DNA from: Micromussa lordhowensis
Taxonomy: Eukaryota > Cnidaria > Anthozoa > Scleractinia > Lobophylliidae
NCBI GenBank assembly: GCA_964020085.1
Contig: OZ026600.1
Location: 13,922,135 to 13,986,134 of the forward strand
DNA: 64,000 nt
Direction: 5' to 3'
Below, piece by piece: positions 45,557 to 57,300 of this stretch (position 1 is its first letter; every line of letters begins with the position of its first letter). Below the pieces are notes generated by a model. It was given only the letters and a program-made list of their open reading frames with translations. It made no database searches and was not told the origin of the DNA. A program made the translations under genes and the position numbers.

Positions 45557-46075
45557 TTAGAGATTTGCTAGTCTTTCCTGCAAATGATTGTCTGCAGTCT
45601 TGACAATCGAATCTACTGAGGCCAGGATCTCGTCAACTTCATTGTCTAATGCCTCTATTATTGTTTCAGCCTCTTCACTTGTGCCATAAACTTCTTTTAG
45701 ACTACCAATGAATTTTTCAATGACATTTGATTCAGACTTTACTTTGTTTATGGCCCTTGGGATGGCATTTTTACTTGTTTGCACTTCATTGAATGGTTGG
45801 CTCCCTAGAAGCTCTTTTAGTTGATTTTTTGCTTTAGTCAGTCTAACTTTTCCTGACTCATTATTGTGTAAGTTTTGTATTTTTTTACTCACTGTGCTGC
45901 TCATTTCGAACCAGTCCCTGTCATCTTGATTCTTTGAGTCTTGTTTGCCTCCTTTACCAGCGGGGTCTACATCCTTCGGTGATTTTTCCTTCTCTGAGGA
46001 TGGTAGGTCTTGTTTTCCAGGGTCTCTGTTTGCTAATTCCTGTGCTGTATCCTGTGCTGTACCACTGGCTGCCAT
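45557..46075 (-). pseudogene. BEL/Pao copy 2 Gag N-terminal fragment
   Basis: ATG 46075 (MAASGTAQDTAQEL) opens a Lys/Asp-rich, helix-prone 172-residue frame with DDRDWFEMSSTVSKKIQ and coiled-coil-like heptads. It ends ERLANL. RT-linker sequence follows immediately, so the rest of Gag and the protease are deleted. Confidence 0.65.
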
Positions 46076-46174
46076 TTGACTATGTCAACAATTTGTCCAC
46101 GGTCTGTTCACTCGTCGGCAGTGAAATGTATGATCTGATGTCGATAAATCCGGCTCAGAAGGACCACATTATTT

Positions 46175-46398
46175 TGTTCCCACACATTGGAACAGTCAAA
46201 TTCATGTCTAACAATCACCAAAGAGTCGAAGATATCACGGTTTGTTCTAAGCACATAGTCGTTACACAACAGCCAAGATGGCCGCCCTAGTCGATCTATG
46301 CCACGAGGCCATGCACCTGCAATACAACAAGGTAAAATTACTGTGGCAACCACCAAAATGGTTAAACATTAATTAGCAATTCATTCGTTTCTTAACAA
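46175..46398 (-). repeat. BEL/Pao copy 2, 5' LTR
   Basis: A 224-bp partner of the LTR at 41908. About 15% divergence between the LTRs suggests an older insertion than copy 1. Confidence 0.85.
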
Positions 46399-48373
46399 CT
46401 TCCATATGCTTTGATAATTGATCCAGGACTTCCCATACCTGTTCTGTCACATGTAGTTGAGCCTCAAAAATATGTATAACCAAAATGTGTGTTTACATGA
46501 ACTACAAAGTACATGTAACGTCTCACTGAAGTTGCTGTAACTAAACTTTAAACTTGAAAATATTACAACCTTTACCAATTTTGGGATGCTTTTGCAGTTT
46601 TAAATTGTAATTACATACATTTCATAGATAACTATTAACCGCATACTGTATAGCCAGCTTTATGCAAACAGATCTGAAACAGCTAAGCCTTAGTTATTGG
46701 TCTTCTGAAGAAATTAAGACTTCAGCTTAACTTGTTACATGATGTAACATGGTGTCCGGAGCTTCAAAGCTTTTGTGGTCCGAACACCAACAAATAAGCA
46801 ACTCTACACCATTAATTTTAGGTACAAATTTTCATGACAACAAACTTTGAAGAGGCCATAAGATACCATCTTTGAAAAATTATTCTTCTTTGGCATTACA
46901 GTTGGAGGAAGTGATGTGACTTTAATTTTCAACTTTTTTCGAACAGCAAAACAGTTAATTTGGACCGGTACTATGTGTCATGTTTGTTTCAGCTGTGACC
47001 CATTCTTGGGTTACTTAGTTCCTTTGCATGGTAATTTATGTTAAAATATATGTGGCTTGTAATTTCACCTTGGTGTGTGTGTGGCGGGGGGGTGTTATTC
47101 ATTTCATTCTGCACTACTCTTTGAGTCTCTTACATGTAGTTGTTTGTCTTGATTTGTCACAGTGTACCTGATTTCCATTTTCTTTCATAGTCTTAAGAAC
47201 TGAGGAATCACAGAACAAAATTGATCTCCAGTACCCTTTCGACAGAATTTTGGGTTCTGGTAGGTAGAACTTCGTAGGGCAGACCCTTCCATCAGCTGTA
47301 ATCCTTGCCATAATTGTGTTTGTAACAGTCTGAATTTTTTTTTGCACATGTTGCCCCTCCACACCACTGCAATATTGATAACACATTTTGAACTTACACA
47401 TGAATGCATTTTGCCATTAAAAGGAGGAGAGGGTTGTTAAGGTCATAATTTCAATTTTTTTGTTTGTGTTTCAACCAAACTGGACGGGGATTGTAGGTTT
47501 CACTGTTAGGTTTGGCTGTCAAATAATGACATGCACTATCTGCCATTCCCTGGTACTTTATGTTAATTAATAATGCTATCATTCAATCTACAATCTACGC
47601 TATTTTTTATTGCAATACATCACACTTTACATTGCTTATATTTACAGCAGATCACTAACATTCTTACAAGTTCTATAACTACAGATAACTGTAACATGCA
47701 TTATTATATCAGTTAATGTTACATTAACTTTTCAACACTTTATATGCTTACACTTAATTACTTGAACAAACTAACACATGACTGTTGCCTTCAGACAATG
47801 CTTGTTTTCAAAGAAAAACCTGAATGCCAATGTTTTATTGTATAATTATATATATTTGTATCTGTTGCCTTGTTGTTGGGTCATCCTCTTCCTGAAAATC
47901 ATTGCTTGTCATCTTCCATCTAGAACTTTTATAATATGGTTAGTTAAAAAATCTATAAAGGATAAAGGTTAGTCCAAGTAGCTGCATTGTGACTAATGCG
48001 AGATTTAAATACTGCAAGGTGGTAATAAAGAGTTTGCCTAAAATAAGGTTCTTGTTACCAACGTCAGCTCCCCCAGCATGCAGGATTCTATTACCATTTG
48101 GCTTTGTATCCGTTACATTGGTGATTTAAGGTATCAGTGTACCCCAAATTTGATCATTTTTCCAAAAAAGTGTTTTCTGCTTTTACAGATAGATCTTATT
48201 GCAATCTTTCATTTAAAAAATTATTTTATGAAAAAAGATTGATTCTAAGCAAAGTTATCAACGAAAAGCTTTTCTTTCCATGTATTATCTCTAATTGATA
48301 GCTGTCAACACCCTGTCAGCATGTTGTCACGAAGTAAATTTGCATTAAAAGATTATACAAAAACAACAAATCA
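46399..48373. other. Intron B-C, second part: no firm gene
   Basis: AT-rich. A minus-strand frame at 47409-47114 (CVINIAVVWRGNMCKK, VCPTKFYLPEPK) has compositional coding character, but I cannot assign it. It could be a piece of an unknown transposon. Confidence 0.4.
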
Positions 48374-49540
48374 ATGGACTGTGACCAACGCGTTCTAGAC
48401 TTTTTAAATGGTGTTGATATTCCTAAATTAAGCGATGATCAGAACAATTTATGCAAAGGACTTTTGTCAAACAATGAGTGCTTTAACGCTCTGTCTAAAT
48501 TCCCTAACGGAAAAACACCTGGAAATGGCGGCCTCATACCTGAATTCTACAGGAAATTCTGGAATTTGCTTGGCAATCTATTGACCGACTCCTTGAATTA
48601 TTTGTGGTGAATTATCTAATTCGCAGAAACAAGCAATAATAAGACTCATTGAAAAGAAAGGAAAGGATAGACGTTACATCAAGAACTGGTGACCCATTTC
48701 TTTGTTAAATGTCAACACTAAAATTGCTTTGAAAGCTTTGGCATTGAGATTGGAAAAAGTATTACCTTTTGTTATTAATGAAGACCAATATGCGTGCGTC
48801 AAAAATAGAACTATTTTTGATGCTGTCCGGTCAATTGACGACATCATGGAATATACAAGGATTAACTAAGTGCCTGGGTTAATGGTCGCAATTGACTTTG
48901 AAAAACATTTGACTTTTTTATCGAATGCTTTAAGATCCTTTGATTTTGGCAATTCCTTTATTAATTGGATCTCGGTTTTTTACACCTACATGTACATATC
49001 AAGTTGTGTCACAAATAATGGTTTCCCATCACCAATGTTTAAAGTCAAAAGAGGTTTTAGACAAGGAGATCCTTCATCGCCATACCTCTTTATTATAGCT
49101 TTGGATCTAGTTCTAATAAAAATTTGGTACGACCCTTGCATTAAAGGCATTACAATAGACCATGCGGAGGTTAAACTCACTGCTTTTGCCGACGATTTGA
49201 CAGGACAAAGGTTCATTAGAACATCTGTTTAGTAATCTAAAAGCATATGAAGGGTGTTCTGGCTTCAAACTTAACAAAGACAAAACGGAAGCTTACTGGC
49301 TTGATAGCATGCAGCCACAATTGCTATGAAAGCTTGGATATAGAAATGGTTAGCAAACCTATGAAAATTCTAGGAATTTATTTTACCTATAATTTGCGCC
49401 TGAAAAACGAACTAAATTTTGATGTAACTCTAAAATCGTTAAAGAAAGCGTTAAAGAACTGGCAATGGAGAAATTTTACAGACCCTGGCAAGATTCATTT
49501 GCGATACCAAAACTGTTGTTCCGAGCTTCCGTGTTAACAT
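48374..49540 (+). pseudogene. L1-like LINE reverse transcriptase fragment
   Basis: Broken frames in order: GKTPGNGGLIPEFYRKFW (48500-48560), IIRLIEKKGKDRRYIKNW, LNVNTKIALKALALRLEKVL, MVAIDFEKHL (first Asp), FRQGDPSSPYLFIIALD (49060-49110) and the active-site box LTAFADDLT (49178-49204), then thumb-like fragments to about 49535. Stops and frameshifts abound. It is inserted in sense orientation in intron B-C and truncated at its 5' end. The pattern resembles the L1/Tx1 group. Confidence 0.8.
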
Positions 49541-49725
49541 TTGATAAAGGTTTTTAAAAAAAACTTAACACAGCATTGTTTAATTAGTCACAATGCAGTT
49601 ACTCGGATTAACCTTTATCCTTTATGTAGTGAAATTATCAGCAGGTAATGGGTTTTAAAAAAATCTCCTTGCACAGCCTCCTTTTGTGATAACTGATTAT
49701 ATTCATTACTGTGCTTTCTTTGCAG

Positions 49726-49804
49726 GTTTCTATCAAGACAAACCTCTGTTCTTTTCTTCCAAGTATGGTGTCCTCACTATAACTTTAACAGGGGCTGTGG
49801 TTAG
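49726..49804 (+). CDS. NUP133: NUP133-like host gene, exon C (beta-propeller)
   Basis: A 79-bp exon, acceptor TTTCTTTGCAG, donor TTAG/GTGGGT. It encodes FYQDKPLFFSSKYGVLTIT in phase 1, matching the final propeller strand of NUP133. It ends with two bases of a codon (phase 2). Confidence 0.8.
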
Positions 49805-51100
49805 GTGGGTACCAAATGTAGATGTGCTTACTGGCCTCAAATTGTACATGAAACTACCTAGTATAATCTGTTTAAGCATTCTTCTTTAATCTGAATCATG
49901 TACCATTAGTGTTAGTCTCTAACTGCTTCCTGTGCGATGGTTCATAAGTTTGGAAGAGAGCATACAACTTCCTTTTTCACTCACCATCTTCCTAATCTTT
50001 ACTGTCAGTATGGTATAGTAATTTGTCCCGTCTGAAGCATTGCATATACATGTACATGTACTGCTAAAGGTAGAGAGCAATGTTGATAACAATGTTTATT
50101 TGGCACAAGGATAAATAACTGCTGTAACCACCACTAGGAAAAAACCTTGGGAGTTTAGAAATATTAAACTTGTTCAGCAGTTTCTACCGACTCCTTCTTA
50201 ATATTATAATTCACTACTCCACCCACCAGAAAAATGCAAAAAATGCATTGGAAAAATTGTGGAACATCAGAATCTTTTTTACTGGAATTGAGCGAAAGTG
50301 CAGAAATAAACAATACAACAGATATACTCTAGGGGACTCTTCACAACATGCATCAACTGCACATATTTTTGACAATTTGAAATCACTTTCTGAATCAATT
50401 GGTCAATGACCTTCTTGCCAAATCACGTCAGAAGTATGGATAAAACTTCTTCTTGTAAGCAGATGATCTTCCAAAAGCATTCCATTGTGAATAAAATCTT
50501 AAAGCTGCCAAAGATCAAGGCCTCTGGGCTGAAAATTTGCTGTATACAAGTATAGCTATCTCCGCTGCCGCCAGGCTTCGTGTTTGAAATTGCACCAGAA
50601 ATCAGATATCCAATTGTGGAACCAATCAGAAAGGTGGGCTTGAAGTCTCTTATGACCAATCAGAAAAAAGTCAAAATTCTGGAGTATGGGCAGACCACTC
50701 ATGAAGTGATTGTATCAGGCATTGTTTTTTCTCCCCCCCTGCTGTTAAAAAAATAATGCCTGATCACAGGTTAAAGTGCTTTACAACAGAACAGAGCACA
50801 GTCAAGACTTCTTTATTTGTTTTATGATAAAAAACCCATTAATTTTTCCACACATTCAGCTAATACTTTCATACCAAACTTTACCTTCCAAACAAAGAAA
50901 AGTGGCATCCGCATGCATCTGTTCTCTGATAAAGCATGCTAAAATAAGCCAATCACAATCTGTGTTAGAATTGCTCAAATAATTTGATTGCCAAATGAGA
51001 CAACAGCTGTCAATCACAAACTGGACTTCAGCTAAACTTTTGGTTTTGAGTGTCTCTCGAGAGAACAATTGCTTCAAAGGTCACGTTTTAGTTTACATGT
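49805..51100. other. Intron C-D: nothing recognised
   Basis: About 1.3 kb without supported exon, repeat or domain. Short frames (for example 50170-50409 and 50776-50982, plus) lack motifs. Confidence 0.4.
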
Positions 51101-51129
51101 AATTTAAAAATAAGGAGCTAAAAGTTTCT

Positions 51130-51430
51130 AGTCCAGTGGTAGAATTTGTTAAAAAAAATAACATAACCCTGTGTTATGGAGTTTGACTCCGGATCAGTAT
51201 GATTTTGTGTTCTCAAGAAAAGGTTTTGGGGAATGACTCCATTCCACCTTGAAGAAAAATTAATACACGAAAGGTAGGGACATCGTTCTAATGCATTGTT
51301 CATTACAAAAACTAGAACTCAGGACTACCGTGAACAAATCCTGATAGTGGTAGGTTGAAGGATTTGAACCAGGGACCTCCACATTTCAAATCCAGCGCCC
51401 TAAACCTATCGACCACACCACCTCCTCCAT
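51130..51430 (-). mobile_element. tRNA-derived SINE
   Basis: Reading the minus strand from 51428, a tRNA-like head shows an A-box-like TGGTCGATAGG, then GGGCGCTGG, and a near-consensus B box GGTTCAAATCC (51370-51360). The body contains CGGTAGTCCTGAGTTC, a word typical of cnidarian SINEs. The end, about 51130, is A/T-rich. Pol III would transcribe it. Its 3' limit is approximate. Confidence 0.75.
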
Positions 51431-51801
51431 AATTTTTACAATTATTTATTTGTGTTGCTTGGATTTAAAATATTTTTGTCCAAAATATACACAATGTGAC
51501 AATTTTTTTAATTTCATCTGCAGTTATTTTTGCATAATATAGTGCAGCCAAACCCCTTTATCATGGACACTGAAGGGCTAATGTGTCTGTATTACACACA
51601 GATCAAAAGAGAAAGTTAGTTTTTGAACAATGCTCCACCATAATACAGACACATTCATAATCTAGAAATGTCTGCATTATGAATGTGTTTGTAAAGAGTG
51701 GTATTATTGTCTCTGCTCAACATGTGCGAAAGGAAATTAATTTTGTTGTTACTAATTACTTTTTACTACTTTTCATAATTTTTCATATCTTGATGTCACA
51801 G

Positions 51802-51838
51802 TGAAGGGATGGATACTTCACGGTTGGAGTCCTCAGAG
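51802..51838 (+). CDS. NUP133: NUP133-like host gene, candidate 37-bp microexon D
   Basis: Acceptor GATGTCACAG and donor CAGAG/GTTACA, a weak donor. Its 37 bp take the phase from 2 to 0, exactly what is needed between exons C and E. It encodes EGMDTSRLESSE, an acidic linker where the family has variable sequence. Without it C and E do not join in frame. Confidence 0.55.
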
Positions 51839-52574
51839 GTTACAATTTTATAAGCCCTGTTTTAAGTTAGATCATTTTTTCCCTAGAGCTCTGTTTCGAA
51901 TTTTCAGTTTTTCCCCATGTCTATTTTCTATACAATTTTCACTGTCAGATATTTGCCATTTTGCAAATACCCCATGTGGGCTCAGCTTGGGTATGAAACA
52001 TTTCACACAACAGTGCTCTCTTGTAATATAAAAGTGCTTGGAAGTGTTTCAACAGAACTACGAAAATTAAAAATAGTGGGTGAATTGCTTTAATACATGT
52101 AAGGTCTAGCTGAAAGTGAATCAAGACATTATAATTTACCCCCTGTAAAGGACTTCCTCGTGAACACCTTCCACTGTAACAAGGTGTAATTTGCTATCAG
52201 TCTGTTAAATTAGGCTTCTAATTATATGACTGAGAAACTTACTTCATTGTGATTGGCTGAGACCTGGCCACATTAATTCTAAATTTGCACTGAAATGCAA
52301 AATTAACATGCACATGTTCGCAATTTTGTCAGTCTTATAATAAATGGGTAATCATATCAAAGCTTGAGCAACTAAAGTTTTTCACTACTCATGATATTTG
52401 AAAGTTCTTTCAAACATTTGCACTCACCTAAAGGCTCATGCACTTTTGAGAGAATTCTCAAATATCACTTGTTGTGTAAATCCTTAATTGCAATTGCATT
52501 CATACGATTACAATACATATTTATCGTAAATGAGTGTTAACTTAATGCAACCTTTTTCCATTATTTTTCCTCAG

Positions 52575-52667
52575 GTTAAGTCTGACATTCTTGCAGATGC
52601 AAGAGAAGACAATGATGATCAGAAAAATATAAAGTCAGCTTTCTTGTTGTTCTGTCAAGGAAATATT
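52575..52667 (+). CDS. NUP133: NUP133-like host gene, exon E (start of helical domain)
   Basis: A 93-bp exon, acceptor TTTTTCCTCAG, donor ATT/GTAAGT, phase 0 to 0. It encodes VKSDILADAREDNDD and IKSAFLLFCQGN. The latter matches the conserved KAAFLQYC-type helix at the start of the NUP133 alpha-helical domain. Confidence 0.85.
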
Positions 52668-52856
52668 GTAAGTGTTGTTTAATGTGCAGTCAGAAAATTC
52701 ATACAGACATATAAATGTATGCATGAAATGACTAAAATCAAGGAGGGAATTATTTAAAATGTTCATGTCCTTCAAAAAATAGGTGTTTTGTAAGATTTAG
52801 AAAGCATTGAGGCTTGTAGATCATTGCAAGGTCTCTTACTTACAATCCTAATAAAA

Positions 52857-52943
52857 ATTAGTATTGTGAATTAAATGTGTACATTGTAGATCATTAGTGT
52901 CAGATTAGTATTGTGAATTAAATGTGTAGATCATTAGTGTCAG
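52857..52943. repeat. 40-47-bp tandem duplication
   Basis: ATTAGTATTGTGAATTAAAT .. GATCATTAGTGTCAG occurs twice in a row; the first copy has seven extra bases. No gene lies in 52668-53513. Confidence 0.8.
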
Positions 52944-53513
52944 TAAATAGGGAGCAAAATCTCGATTTTGTGACAGAATGTGAAAATGTGTCTTATGTTT
53001 GCCTTAACTCATTGACATACGGAAATATGCACAGAAATGCTCAGAAATTTGGGTATTAGACTCAGAGCAAATTTCCCTCATCTGTGGCTTCTCTGTGGCC
53101 AGAATTGCCTGTTTCTATGACTCTTTCTCGAGAATTCTTAAAATGGAAGCAAGCCCGGTAGAAGATCAACCACTGCAACAAAAAAAGATAAGAAAAGGAG
53201 AAAAATGAAAGGGAAAAACAATTTAAAAAAAAACGAAAAGCCTTAAAGTAGGTCTTGATTAATTTTGATTTCTGTGAATGTCCGAACAAACAGAAGGCAT
53301 GCTGTCATGTTGCCAATGCCTTTTTGAGTAGATTGGAGCTAACCTTGCTCATATCCAGCCTGAAAATGTCCAAAAAATGCGTTTTTTGCCAGAAAGATAC
53401 AGGTGTCAATGGGTTAAAAATATCTTTTTGTGGATCATTCCAAAATTTTTATGTTCATAATGGAAATGAGTTTGTGAATTGCATTTATTAGCAAATGTCA
53501 GTACAGTCGAACC

Positions 53514-54698
53514 TCGATTATCCGGACCTCGATTATCCGGACTTTTTTCTCTGGTCCCAATTTTTTCATAAATATTAATTAGTTGTGATAGTGAAAACTC
53601 AAAGTCGCAAAAGCCCAATAATCCTTTTAAAAGACTGTTGAAACAGCATATTATCCTGTGTGCTTTTCGAAATTCGCAAGTGCGACAAGACAAAGAAATA
53701 TTATGACGCGTTCAGCTTTTTGTAAACGTCCATTTATAAGCCGCACTTTTTTTTTCGCAAACTTGAAGCCAAAAATCAAGGGTGCGGCTTATCCACAGAT
53801 ACATCTGTGTTTGGAGTTCTCAAAAACCTAATTAATATTCGTAAAACTTCTTAAGATGTCAAGAAATACACAAAGAAACTGAGAGCGTGTTGCTGTTGTT
53901 CATTGACTTTTTGATGAGTGGTGGCTCCTAAAGGAGCCGTTTGTGTCTTTGAAATACGACAAAATTTGCGAGTACTCGTGAGATAAATGGCCGACTGTTC
54001 GTTGTTTTTGACCACCTTTACGGCAACTTTGTCGACTGCATTATCAAGCTTCTGCTCTGCATTAAACTTTTTTCGCCTATTGCGGGTTTCCAAACATCTT
54101 TTTGATGTGTGTAACTTTGCGGTGTGAAGGCCGCTTTGGTGTTATGATGCACAGACGACGCTCAGGCCCTAGTCCAGACTCCTCCCCACACTTAAAGCTT
54201 GGCTACTAAGCACTTGTTCGTTTTGTTTCAATGGCGAAGGAATTTCATCTTTATGGCGTGTTTCGAAGTGATTATCTTAAAAAATCAGATCAAAAGAGTA
54301 TTTTAAGTTAAAGATGTCTTAAATTCAAACGAAAAAGAAGGTACCACAAATGAAATTTCGCTTTCTTCAGACTTGATAAATGTGAAAGGTGACAACTTCT
54401 ATGTCGGTGTTTCGAAACCTTGATTGTTTGTCCTTGTTTGTTTATAGCAATACAACTCTACTGGAACTTCCAACTTTATTGTTTTTATTTTTTTTCCAAA
54501 ATCTCCACTTCCAAATTGGGGGTGCGGCTTATCTACGGATGCGGCTTATACACAGACATTTATGGTAGTTCCTCCTGCTTGGTTTATGTAAACACACGAG
54601 CGATCTCATTAATATTCATATTTTCGATTATCCGGACTCTCGATTATCCGGACTATTTACCAAGGTCCCGATGAGTCCGGATAATCGAGGTTCGACTG
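53514..54698. mobile_element. 1.2-kb pogo/Tigger-like non-autonomous transposon
   Basis: An exact 24-bp inverted terminal repeat starts CAGTCGAACCTCGATTATCC at 53514 and ends at 54698. A second CGATTATCCGGAC copy lies just inside each end. TA flanks the left end; the right flank is GG, so the duplication is altered. The termini match the pogo/Tigger style. A minus-strand frame 54093-53851 (METRNRRKKFNAEQK) could be a fragment of a transposase N terminus. A second element is nested within. Confidence 0.8.
53723..54567. mobile_element. 0.85-kb element nested in the pogo/Tigger-like element
   Basis: The left end holds AAACGTCCATTTATAAGCCG and the right end, inverted, AAATGTCTGTGTATAAGCCG. GTGCGGCTTAT recurs internally near 53781 and 54521. 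TA lies at both edges. The ends are imperfect, so the copy is old. Confidence 0.6.
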
Positions 54699-54974
54699 GG
54701 TGGATATTGTGACTGGGAATTTGTACTATTGGCTCATTTACCTGGCATGAAAAGTGGAGAATTTTGTTTCTAGCTATACATGTACTATATTTATATTTAT
54801 TTTTCTGACCACAAACATCCCCCCTGTGTTATCTCAAGTTGAATGCTTTGCAGGTGAATTTTAGTTGAGTATGGAGGTCTTGTATCTCAGAGAATTTAGT
54901 TCATTGATGCAGCTTGCTGTAATGCTGGATTGTATCTAAATGAAGTTTATCCAAAGACATCAACACGCACATTA

Positions 54975-55075
54975 TAAGGGGGTTCTGTTACCATAATTCT
55001 GTTACCCTCCCAGCCACCAAAATTTTGGAGGTGGCTGAAAGGGTATCAGAATTGTGATAACAAAACGCCCCCTTA
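54975..55075. repeat. 101-bp foldback palindrome
   Basis: TAAGGGGG...CAGCCACC and GGTGGCTG...CCCCCTTA pair over about 45 bp around AAAATTTT with a few mismatches. It is a miniature foldback element in intron E-F. Confidence 0.75.
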
Positions 55076-55359
55076 CATATGTGTATATGTTACCAAATCT
55101 GTGTGATTTTGTGCAAGGTGGGCTGTGATGCGCAAATGGGTAACAGAATTATTTCCTATTGAACAAATGCACTACTTTGGTATAAATGGCTGCTGCAAGA
55201 TTCTCGTCTGATGTGCTGGAATTGTTCTATGATTAAATTTTGCAAGAAGGAAACAGGAGGCAAATGAAGTCTATCGAGCCTGATAGGGTCGTGAGGGAGA
55301 GATAATAATTTTAATGAACACAGAGAACACAGATGAAGAAAAAAGAAGAAAGGAATTTA

Positions 55360-56990
55360 TCCATATGAATACATGTATTCTTTTGAAAAGTTTGTCAAAG
55401 CAAAGATGCCTGCAAGAGAGGCATTTTACTCAAATCTGAATAGCAAGAGCACTACAGAAGAAGAGTATGAGCATGTGCAGAAACATTGGGAAGTATTCGG
55501 GTGCAAACACCTTGGTGATTATCATGACAAATACGGGCTGGGTTTGGCGCATTATTACAGTTTGCTGGGCTTGAGCTAGGGTGCTCTTCTGAAAAAAACA
55601 GGTGTGGAGCTTGAGCTCTCAACAGATCAAGACGTGCACCTTTTCATCGAGAGAGGAATGAGAGGAGGCATCTCAGTGGTGAGCAAGTGCCACGCAAAGG
55701 TGAACAACCCGTGGGCTGAAGGATAACACCCCCGCAAACTAACAAATTACATAACATACTTAGCCGCAAACAACCTTTACGGCTGGTTGATGAACTCAAG
55801 TGGAAGCGCGTCGTGCCCACACTAGAGCAAATAATGAAAATGGAATAGAATTCAAATAAAGGGGCAGGTACTGGAGGTACCCTGGAGTACCCTTAAGAGC
55901 TGCATGAAGAACACAACGGTTACCAACTTGCGCCAGAAAAAAGATCATTGGAAAGGAGATGATGTTTGGGTACCAAAAGCGTTGAATGGACGACTTGAAT
56001 TGAACAGTGAGAAGCTAGTGCTGACACTCCATGACAAACAAAATTACATGATCCACTACAAGAACCTGCAGTTTTATCTCAAACAGGGGATGCATTTGAA
56101 AAACGTACACCGAGCGATCAAGTTCAAATGAGAATGATGAATGGAGCTGTACATTCGGGTGAACACTGAATTCAGGAAGGAAGCAAAAAGCAACTTTGAG
56201 ACCAACTTTTACAAACTGATGAACAACTCTGTGTCTGACAAAACGATGGAGAACTTGAGAAACCATGTAGATGTGAAGATTGTCGAAGCTGGGTGACTGA
56301 CAAGATACACCATTTGGTGGCCAGTCCATTATTGGAAAGCCATGGCATATTTGGAAAAGACTTGGCAGGCATACACATGCACAAAAGCAAGCTCCTCCTG
56401 AGCAAGCCTGTTTACACAGGCATGGCAATTCTCAAGAACAGCAAGATCCTGATGTATGACTTCTTCTGTAATCAGTTGAAAGCCAAGTACGGGTCGAAGT
56501 GTGAGCTCATTTATACAGACACCGACAGCCTTCTCTTAGATATCCAGATGGAATAGGTGTACAAAGATATGAAGGAAGAAATTTATTTGTACAACACAAG
56601 CAACTATTCAAAAGACCACCCACTGTACAGCAGAATAAATAAAAAGGTTCTGGGCAAGATGAAAGATGAGTGTGAGGGAAAGGTGATTAAGGAAGCAGTA
56701 GCCATAAAATGTGTTTGGTCTTGGAAGAAAACCCCAAAAATATAGGAAAGCCAAGGGGGGTGAAAAAGAATGTCACGGTGGTGGAAAAAGAGATTGGGTA
56801 TGAGCACCACAAAGAAGCACTTTTCAAGAAAAAGTGAGTCTGGCATGGAATGAACATTCTGCGCAGCGAGGGCCACAAGGTATACAGCATGCGTGTGAAT
56901 AAGGTTTCCCTTTCACCCTTTGATACAAATCTTTGGATATCTGATGATGTTGTGCACACACTGCCATACAGGCACAAAGCCATCAAGCAT
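55360..56990 (+). pseudogene. Protein-primed family B DNA polymerase, Polinton-like, degraded
   Basis: Ordered blocks in shifting frames: EKFVKAKMPAREAFYSNLNS (55390-55440), HLFIERGMRGGISVVSKCHA, motif-A-like AANNLYGWLM (55770-55795), motif-B-like [20 protein letters not shown] (56210-56270), KPVYTGMAILKNSKILMYDF and motif C YTDTDSLLLDI (56512-56545), then a tail to VVHTLPYRHKAIK (56990). At least five stops or frameshifts make it inactive. This polymerase type copies Polinton/Maverick elements, which are virus-like. No capsid gene, ATPase or terminal repeats were seen nearby, so only a fragment remains in intron E-F. Confidence 0.8.
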
Positions 56991-56999
56991 TAGAAGGCA

Positions 57000-57300
57000 A
57001 AAGCTGTAAATTTGGTGGCACAACCAACACTTCGTCATGGACAAAGTTGCACTTAGGCCTGTCAGACAAATTATAGATGACAGGCTCAGTTTAGTCACAG
57101 CTCTTTCAAGATGGTAGACTTTCAAAGACCAGATTGGGTCTGTAGCTCTTTTAGTCCCACCTTTAAGTTCACCAGGCTGATACAAATATCTTACATTAAT
57201 TAGAGGGGGGAGCTTTCTTCCTTTCAAGCCAACAGGTCTGGAATACTTTGTGTGGAGGGTTTGGAGGTGACGACCTTCTCTTTGATTGCAACACGTTAAT
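57000..57300 (-). pseudogene. Fragment convergent with the polymerase, possibly integrase tail
   Basis: Minus-strand blocks include VRYLYQPGELKGGTKRATDP and IWSLKVYHLERAVTK, then a broken piece toward 57010. It abuts the polymerase end to end. Its place suggests the same Polinton-like element, where an integrase gene is expected. The family assignment is a guess. Confidence 0.35.

Larger units (their letters stand above)
41908..46398 (-). mobile_element. BEL/Pao LTR retrotransposon copy 2, internally deleted
   Basis: Direct repeats 41908-42125 and 46175-46398 begin TGTTCCCACAC. The minus-strand 5' LTR is followed by a primer-site-like TGGTCCTTCTGAGCCGGA. A purine tract (GGGAGGGGGA, minus, about 42126-42136) abuts the 3' LTR. 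AACTTCCA occurs next to both outer ends (41896-41903, 46398-46405) and may be the target duplication. Between Gag N-terminus and RT the Gag core, zinc knuckles and protease are missing, a deletion of a few kb relative to the family. It belongs to a different lineage from the copy at 25.5-31.7 kb. Confidence 0.9.

Noticed and set aside
47114..47409. 95-residue minus-strand frame with CxxxC-like residues
   Set aside because: No recognised domain; not strong enough for a gene call.
49592..49640. Candidate 46-bp nucleoporin exon (ATGCAG / CAGGTAATG)
   Set aside because: Its length does not keep the phase between exons B and C, and its product has no family resemblance.
51343..51428. Functional tRNA gene
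   Set aside because: A and B boxes are present but the acceptor stem does not pair and a SINE body follows.
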